Below, in pieces: positions 58,314-64,000 of a stretch of 64,000 nucleotides of DNA (within the stretch, counting starts at the first letter, position 1; every line of letters begins with the position of its first letter). The notes beneath the pieces are model-generated. The model did no database searches and was not told the DNA's origin. It saw only the letters and a program-made list of their open reading frames with translations. The DNA lies in NCBI GenBank assembly GCA_022539475.1, contig VCMS01000001.1:682001-746000 (forward strand). Reading direction: 5' to 3'. The translations under genes were made by a program, and so were the position numbers. The DNA comes from Gracilaria domingensis. Taxonomy: Eukaryota > Rhodophyta > Florideophyceae > Gracilariales > Gracilariaceae.

Positions 58314-60833
58314 AATGGTACCTTTCAAAAAAGGCCAATTCTGGAAACAGTTTAATTCTGGACACATTCGTTGTTCTTTAAATAACTTTAGTCAGACTCC
58401 ACCTTTCACAAATCTGTTGCGATAGGAAAGATCTCCTTCGAAAGACGAAGAGATCGATACCCAAAATGGCGCCATATTCAAAACCAATCGGCAGCAATGC
58501 GCCCATTTTCTTGCTCCTCATCAATAAAATGAACACTTTCTCCGAAGGTCTCATGACCGCTGCCGCCATACGCCTGACTTCTATTGTCTGAGACGCGCAC
58601 AAAAGACTCGTCATGGCGTTGTCAATACGTCGGCAGGCACTACGAATTCGAAAAAGGCGCATCACGGCCTCCGAGCGGTGCCAACAAAAACAGAAAGCAG
58701 TAGCAATGATGCGGGAATTCCCTCAACTGCCATTGAGAACGGTAGCAACGCACTCAGGTTTGAGCAAATCCACCATTTTTGAACTGAAAGGTATGCTCAA
58801 CAGCAAAAACAAAGCAGCTATACACCGTCAAACACAAGATGCATCCACTTCCTGTGCGGGTAGACGGCCAGTTCTAACAAAGGACGAAGAACTTTTAATT
58901 TTGCAACGGGTCATGGAAGCTGCGGAACGTGGTTTTGCAGTCGATAACGATACTCTGCGACATGTAATGGCCTCAGTGGCATCAGACGGCAGAGCAGGTT
59001 GGAAGAGTGGTATCCCATCTGACGATGCTATACGATCATTTCGGAGTCGTCACAGCAAAACATTATGCTTTCGCAAGTTTTATCCAAAAGAGAACGCAAA
59101 GTTAAAGGGTGAAAACTACGACCATGTCAAGAAGTTCTTTGACATAGCGAAGGCACTTGGCGAGGAGCATGAGGGTTTGCTGCTTGACGCAGATAGGATT
59201 TGGAACATGGATGAGACGGCGGTAGACGCAACGTGGGGAAAAGCAAAAAAGGCCTATGGGCCAACGACGTCCAAACATGGTGGGTGCCGTGTGCAGCAGA
59301 ACACAAATGGGATTAACAAGCACGTCACTGCAGTCATCGTCTGCTCGGCTTCAGGTCTGAAAGCACCACCTTTTTACATTGTCGCAGGAAAAACAGCAAT
59401 GTCCGGATGGCTTGCGCCTTTATCAAAAGTCTACCGAAGAAGTTCCAGTGTCTGCCAACAGTACTGCAAACCGGATTGGATGCCAGAAGGTTCCGTTATC
59501 AAATGTACAGAGAATGGATCTATGGACAGAGAAACTCTGCATGCGTTCATAAAACATGTCAATCTCTTTGTCCGCAAGCATGTTCCTCCGTCGACGTCGT
59601 ACTTATTAACATTGGATGGACATTCCTCTCGAAAAGGAATTGAATGGGTGGAGGAATGTGAAAAAGAAAAGTGTTTAGCTCTTGTCAGTTCGGCAAACAC
59701 TTCCCACTTTTTGCAGCCCTGTGACCGCCGCATTAACAAGACATTTAAGCAATCCATGAGATTCTTACGAGATGAATTCCACAAAGCCGTTATTCCAGAC
59801 ACTCGTACTCCACAGTTTAATCTCGTTTGCGCTGCTTATGCCCACCGTTCCATTACGGTCGCGAACATTAGGAACTCTTTTCGCGACACTGGCTTGTATC
59901 CGTTTGACCCAAGCTTTGCGGAACAATTCAAGAAATTGGAAGATAAAGAATGCCTTGTAAAGGTGAAGGATTCTCTGACCATTGCCTCGAGGCTGACTTC
60001 TGTGCGCTTGCGAGAAACAGATGACCAGGTTGTGCGCAAGGCAGTTCGAATTCTGGAGAGCAGCCATGGCTCTTCCATCAAAGTGAAGCAATTATCAATG
60101 CTCATAGAGAATGCTACAACGGCGTACAGTATTATTCACAAGGCTATCGCACCCGTCCAGACGGCGAAGGAGCTTCTCAAGAGCGAAGGTCAAGAAGAGG
60201 TTGTTCCGTCCGCACCGTTAGATTGCGGTGCACCTGCGGAGCATAAGACCGTTTCGAAAATGCTGGAAGAACGCGAACAGAAACGAAGACAGAAGTTGGC
60301 CAAGCATTTGGAGGTTAAAGCAGCGGCTGCTGCCAAACAGCAGCAGAAAGCCGCGAAGGAGCACGAGCGTGCAAAGCATGCAAAAGAAAAGGCAGTTGAA
60401 CGCGAGATTGCGCGGAAAGTGAAGGAGAGACAGGCGCTCCGCGGTCGTATTGCCAAGATATGTGAACGAAAGCAGCCCTTGGTGACAAAGAAAGCGCGTA
60501 GAAAGATGGACAAAGAGTCACGGACTCGGTACGACTCTATTGTGAGCAGTATGGGCGAGCTTGTGGGCGGCGTAGTCTGTGATGCTGTCGGTTTGATTGT
60601 TGTCCATAATTAGCCGGGAATACCCATGTTCTGGTTTATTGGCTTCAGGTGGGAATTATCCGGTTGGTCCTGGAGTACCACAGCGAACTAGACGGCGTTG
60701 TCCTCTACTAGATGGAAGAGACCGTGCTGAATCGATTGCGCGCATTTTCATGGACCAGAATTGAATGGTTCAGGAGTTATTAAAACTATTGCGAAATGTT
60801 GTCCAAAATTGACCTTTTATGGACGGTACCAAA
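58314..60833 (+). mobile_element. pogo/Tigger-type transposon, ends eroded
   Basis: A gene with a complete pogo-type transposase is flanked by an imperfect inverted match: 58314-58345 against 60802-60833, 25 of 32 positions identical (shared core TGGTACC and CAATT-TGGA). The outermost ends and the TA duplication cannot be fixed. A 12-base direct repeat (ACCAAAGATGGC) abuts the right match. Eroded ends with an intact gene fit either an old element or a domesticated copy. Confidence 0.5.
58613..60613 (+). CDS. pogo/Tigger-type DDE transposase
   Basis: Protein of 666 residues of the Tc1/mariner superfamily, pogo/CENP-B branch, which cuts and pastes DNA at TA. A basic N-terminus leads into a helix-turn-helix (about 25-65, LPLRTVATHSGLSKSTIFELK) and a second CENP-B-like helical segment (about 85-155). 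The DDE core is complete: Asp200 (WNMDETAV), Asp335 (LLTLDGHSS) and Asp371 (HFLQPCDRRINKTFK), giving DD35D spacing. The C-terminal 110 residues are an Ala/Lys/Glu coiled coil. The frame is intact from an ATG. It could be a live transposase or, given its eroded flanks, a host gene derived from one, like CENP-B or PDC2. Confidence 0.9.
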   Translation: MALSIRRQALRIRKRRITASERCQQKQKAVAMMREFPQLPLRTVATHSGLSKSTIFELKGMLNSKNKAAIHRQTQDASTSCAGRRPVLTKDEELLILQRVMEAAERGFAVDNDTLRHVMASVASDGRAGWKSGIPSDDAIRSFRSRHSKTLCFRKFYPKENAKLKGENYDHVKKFFDIAKALGEEHEGLLLDADRIWNMDETAVDATWGKAKKAYGPTTSKHGGCRVQQNTNGINKHVTAVIVCSASGLKAPPFYIVAGKTAMSGWLAPLSKVYRRSSSVCQQYCKPDWMPEGSVIKCTENGSMDRETLHAFIKHVNLFVRKHVPPSTSYLLTLDGHSSRKGIEWVEECEKEKCLALVSSANTSHFLQPCDRRINKTFKQSMRFLRDEFHKAVIPDTRTPQFNLVCAAYAHRSITVANIRNSFRDTGLYPFDPSFAEQFKKLEDKECLVKVKDSLTIASRLTSVRLRETDDQVVRKAVRILESSHGSSIKVKQLSMLIENATTAYSIIHKAIAPVQTAKELLKSEGQEEVVPSAPLDCGAPAEHKTVSKMLEEREQKRRQKLAKHLEVKAAAAAKQQQKAAKEHERAKHAKEKAVEREIARKVKERQALRGRIAKICERKQPLVTKKARRKMDKESRTRYDSIVSSMGELVGGVVCDAVGLIVVHN

Positions 60834-61716
60834 GATGGCACCAAAGATGGCCTTCTACAGTACATGCACCAAATTGCTGCTGTAGCAAATTTTGTAGAAA
60901 ATTTTTTTAGTTTAAAAGCATTGATTCCGAACTGATACTAGTTAATAAGTTCATTAACTGATAGCTTAAAAAGGGTATTTAGGACGGAAAAGAGTTCCTC
61001 GGACGATGCGGTCCGCCAGGCGACAATCCTGCTGTTTAGATATTTTCTCGTCGCCGGAGGCGATTCGCCTCACCATCTCTGTACGAAGGCTAGCCTTTCC
61101 TACGGTCAGTTCCAGTCACAGAAAACCAGTATTGTGTCTGTTTCTTCTGGAGTGCAGACCACGAGATTGTTCCAACGCGTACAATATTCATAATTCATCA
61201 ACCTTCCCACAAACTTACACGATTGTCATAGATAAGCTGTATGAGCATTTGGAAAAACGTATGTGGTACCAATATGAACCGAGTAACACACAATGCTTTC
61301 TGCTCACAATCATAACGCACAGAAGACCCCATGGACCTGCCATGTCAGCAAGCTGTTCCCGAGACCGCCCCTTCAAACATGGCACCTTCTCTGTGCGATC
61401 ATGAGCATGAGTATCTATTGTACCTTTTTGTTTCGTTTCGTTTCAAGATCATTCAAGTGATGCAACCTCAGTTCCACCCAACATCATGCCTAGTACAGCC
61501 TACTCCCCCGCCCACCCGAGAAGAAGAACCCTACGCAGGTAGAGCACAAAAGAAGTGTAACCTCTTTGTCAAAGCATAATCACGCCGAAAATGAATCCAC
61601 TGCGCTCTTCTTCACCTACAGTATGAGACACCATAGAAAAGGGGTTGCTCACTCTCATATATTCTAAAGTTATGTATCGTTCAACATGCAACAAAACGTG
61701 CAAAAAAATATGCGCA
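60834..61716. other. spacer, no gene seen
   Basis: AT-rich on the left (around 60880-60980), then mixed. A 132-codon plus frame at 61006-61404 has no recognisable domain. Confidence 0.5.
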
Positions 61717-63441
61717 CTACCATTGCGATTCCCGCAGATTGACTTCCTCTCTCAGCTCGGCCGCGCGGCTCAAGTCCTTCTCAACGCCCGGAGCGCCTCT
61801 TTCCAACAGATCGGCCAGTAACGAGAACGCCTCATCATCACCACAATCAGCCGAACTCTCATAAAGACGCAGTGCTCTCTCCGCGTTCTGCGGCACGCCC
61901 TCAGCGCCCTCTTCGAGTAGCAGTCCCAGTTTATTCGCCGCACCAGTGTCACCAAATTCCACAGCCTCCTCATACAATTCGAGAGCACGTAAGGGATCTT
62001 TTTCCACACCATAAAGTCCCTTTTCAAACAAGTCACCCAGTCGGATCATAGCCTGCGTCGAACCCCTATCTACAGCTTGCTCCAGCAGCTCAATGGCGTG
62101 TTCAGGATCCTGTGGCACCCCATGAGCGCCCTTCAACACAATCACAGCCAGTCTCATGAGCGCACCCGGAAACCCTCGATCCGCGGCGGCGCGGAAAAGC
62201 ATCAAAGCTTTCTGAGGGTCGGCGTCAATCTCTTCAGTTCCTCTCTCCAGAACATTTGCATGACTGAGCATTGCAGCTGAGCTACCCATGTCAGCAGCGC
62301 GTTCATAAAGCTCCAGAGCACGCTTGTGGTCCTTCTCCACGCCTGGGGCGCCGTACAGTAAGATGTACGCCAAACGGTCCATCGCAAACACGTCGCCAAT
62401 CTCGGCGGCCTGCTCATAAAGCTGCATCGCTCTGCAACAATCCTCTGGAAGATCGTCGCCACGTCCCTCTTCCAGCAACGAGGCAAGAAAGAAGTAAGCA
62501 TCGGACTCACCCAACTCAATGGCGCGTTCATAGAGCGCGACGGCGCGTAACACATCTGGCTGAAAGTCGTCCGCGCCGTCCTGCATGATGGCAGCGAGCG
62601 GGCAGAGGGCATTTTTATGGCCACTATTAATAGCCATCTCATACAGAGAAACGGCAGCGGCAGTGCTGATCGGGAATCCCTCGCGTCCGTCACGAAACAT
62701 GCGAGCGAGATTGCACATGGCTCCAGTATGCCCCTCATCAATGGCGCGTTCATACAGTTCACGCGCGCGCATAGGATCGGGTTCAACGTCGCCATCATCG
62801 GCACCATCTTCCAACAACTGAGCCAAATCATTCATGGCATTGCTACTGCCGTACTCAATAGCACGCTCGTACAGCTGGATGGCGGCCTTGGCATCTTTCT
62901 CAATGCCTTCCACGCCGTAACGAAGCAATCGTGCCAGGCTATGAATGGCGTCCAAACTACCGGCTTCCACGGCAGCGTGGTGTAACGCGAGCGCGCGTTG
63001 GGGATCCGGAGGCACGCTATCCTCGCCAGCATCCTCGCTGCCTTCCTCAAGTAGTAAGGCCAAGCCGTGCATAGCCTGTGCACTGCCGTCGGCAATGGCT
63101 TGCTCATACAATCGCACGGCCTTCTGCGGGTTGTGCGGAACGTTATGAGCGCCGTCCTCATACAAGCAAGCGAGTAAATAAAGTGCTTCGAGATTTCCAG
63201 CGCCGGCGGCGCGCTCATAAAGACGCACGGCGCGCTGCGAATCGTGCTGTACGACGGAGGACTCGTTGAGAAGAAGCGAGGCAAGATGAACCATGGCCTG
63301 CAGATTGCCATTAGCGGCGGCAGACTCCAAGTTGTGGACGTGATGGTGAAGCTCAGTTTCGGAGGCAGCGCGCCTCAAGGCCAGTTGATGCGCATGGGTC
63401 GCAGAAGACGCCGGCGGCGTGGAAGTCCTAGCAAGCGCCAT
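61717..63441 (-). CDS. Sel1-repeat protein, 14 repeats
   Basis: Protein of 574 residues made almost wholly of Sel1-like repeats, a TPR relative that forms a curved superhelix for protein binding. Fourteen consecutive units of 36-42 residues run from about residue 50 to 565, each of the form A-(M/L)-x-x-L-A-x-L-(L/Y)-x-x-G followed by D-x-x-(R/K)-A-(V/L)-x-L-Y-E-x-A. Many are acidic between the two helices. There is no signal peptide or membrane segment, so a cytosolic scaffold is likely; the partner is unknown. SEL1/HRD3 of ER degradation has a signal and fewer, scattered repeats. The frame stays open 116 codons upstream through a GC-rich island, but the ATG at 63441 (MALARTSTPP) begins shortly before the first repeat. 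Confidence 0.92.
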   Translation of the reverse strand: MALARTSTPPASSATHAHQLALRRAASETELHHHVHNLESAAANGNLQAMVHLASLLLNESSVVQHDSQRAVRLYERAAGAGNLEALYLLACLYEDGAHNVPHNPQKAVRLYEQAIADGSAQAMHGLALLLEEGSEDAGEDSVPPDPQRALALHHAAVEAGSLDAIHSLARLLRYGVEGIEKDAKAAIQLYERAIEYGSSNAMNDLAQLLEDGADDGDVEPDPMRARELYERAIDEGHTGAMCNLARMFRDGREGFPISTAAAVSLYEMAINSGHKNALCPLAAIMQDGADDFQPDVLRAVALYERAIELGESDAYFFLASLLEEGRGDDLPEDCCRAMQLYEQAAEIGDVFAMDRLAYILLYGAPGVEKDHKRALELYERAADMGSSAAMLSHANVLERGTEEIDADPQKALMLFRAAADRGFPGALMRLAVIVLKGAHGVPQDPEHAIELLEQAVDRGSTQAMIRLGDLFEKGLYGVEKDPLRALELYEEAVEFGDTGAANKLGLLLEEGAEGVPQNAERALRLYESSADCGDDEAFSLLADLLERGAPGVEKDLSRAAELREEVNLRESQW

Positions 63442-64000
63442 GGAGGGCGGGGAGCGGGGAGCGGGGAGCGGGGCGAGTGAGCGGGGGCGGGGCGAGGCGG
63501 GGGAAGGAAGGGCGGAGGGGGGTGTGCGCGCGGGGTGGAGGGTGTTGAACGCGTGCGCGCCGTTGAACGCGCGGCGGTACAAAGCAGGGCGGGCGGCGTC
63601 TGCACTGGCCCTTTGTGGCGCTGCGCTGGTGGCGCAAGAGCACGTGCTAGCGCTCCGTCTCAAACGCGGCGCGGCGGGCGCGCCGCCAACCGCCGCATTG
63701 CACCATTCAGCGCACGCGCGCCGCGCGCGTCGCGCACGCGCGCGTGGCGCGCCATGAAGGTACACACGCGGCGCGCACGCGGCGGCCACGCGCGCGCCGT
63801 GCGCGCGCGCGCCGCGCCACCTGGGCGCGCTCGCCCATCGTGGCTGCTTTTTCCATGTCGTGAGTCATGAGTGCGCCTGCACACAAGCAATCCTACAGCC
63901 GTAGCGCAATCTCACGACCGCCTCTTCGACGCACCGCCGTGCCATGAGCGCGGGCGCGTGGAACTGCGCCGCCCCCCGCTCGCGCGGACCTCAGGGCGCC
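63442..64000. promoter_or_regulatory. GC-rich island upstream of the Sel1 gene
   Basis: CGCG-dense DNA (strongest at about 63690-63840) with G-rich GGGGAGCGGGGAGC repeats near 63448-63500. It resembles the islands at the GS, USP/RER1 and OTU promoters, so a divergent gene may begin beyond the window. Confidence 0.5.

Noticed and set aside
1-64000. CRISPR arrays, rRNA, tRNA, retrovirus-like or Polinton-like elements
   Set aside because: No regularly spaced repeats, no ribosomal RNA sequence, no convincing tRNA arms, and no reverse-transcriptase, integrase or capsid motifs were seen. A tRNA could be missed by eye; a covariance-model scan would settle it.

Overview
The window is nuclear DNA of a unicellular eukaryote. 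It carries eukaryote-only proteins (DNA polymerase alpha, PAN3, RER1, a SUMO protease, a mitochondrial ribosomal protein), and nearly all genes read as single uninterrupted frames, so introns must be rare. Cytosolic-type glutamine synthetase, a serine acetyltransferase with a transit-peptide-like leader, a bacterial-type CysQ and a family-61-like glycosyltransferase beside secreted Cys-rich proteins suggest a photosynthetic lineage with a sulfated extracellular matrix. I infer a mesophilic unicellular red alga (Porphyridium-like); this is inference, not a sequence match.

Layout. 1-10.4 kb is gene-poor: two paralogous secreted proteins (3.9-5.1 and 7.9-8.6 kb) and a small inverted-repeat element holding a decayed coding remnant. 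10.4-21.2 kb holds a family-61-like glycosyltransferase, a multipass membrane protein, CysQ, PAN3 and a BTB-BACK protein. 22.5-32.2 kb is a dense, GC-rich housekeeping block: a head-to-head glutamine synthetase pair, a ubiquitin protease divergent from RER1, serine acetyltransferase, and an inositol polyphosphate 5-phosphatase. 33.1-50.2 kb holds a SUMO protease with SUMO-binding motifs, three genes I do not recognise, an OTU-like protease, the DNA polymerase alpha catalytic subunit, bL31m and DJ-1. 52.6-60.8 kb is a transposon cluster. 61.7-63.4 kb is a 14-repeat Sel1 protein.

The most unusual object is a complete-looking 4.5-kb DNA transposon (52612-57109). It has 139-bp inverted ends that themselves fold, a TTAT duplication on both sides, and one 1,339-residue protein that appears to join a piggyBac-like DDE region, a SAP-like motif, a PD-(D/E)XK (YqaJ/lambda-exonuclease-like) nuclease and a C-terminal zinc-binding module. 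An intact pogo/Tigger-type gene lies 1.5 kb away.

The spacers carry three recurrent structures. Five have long, nearly perfect hairpins (25-42 bp arms) of unrelated sequence. Several 5' gene ends, mostly between divergent genes, have very GC-rich CGCG islands. An 11-base motif, CTGGTATCCTT in gene orientation, lies upstream of CysQ, PAN3 and DJ-1. CysQ, serine acetyltransferase and the glycosyltransferase could all serve sulfur and cell-surface polysaccharide metabolism, but they are not an operon. No CRISPR array, rRNA or convincing tRNA was seen, and no retrovirus-like or Polinton-like element was recognised.
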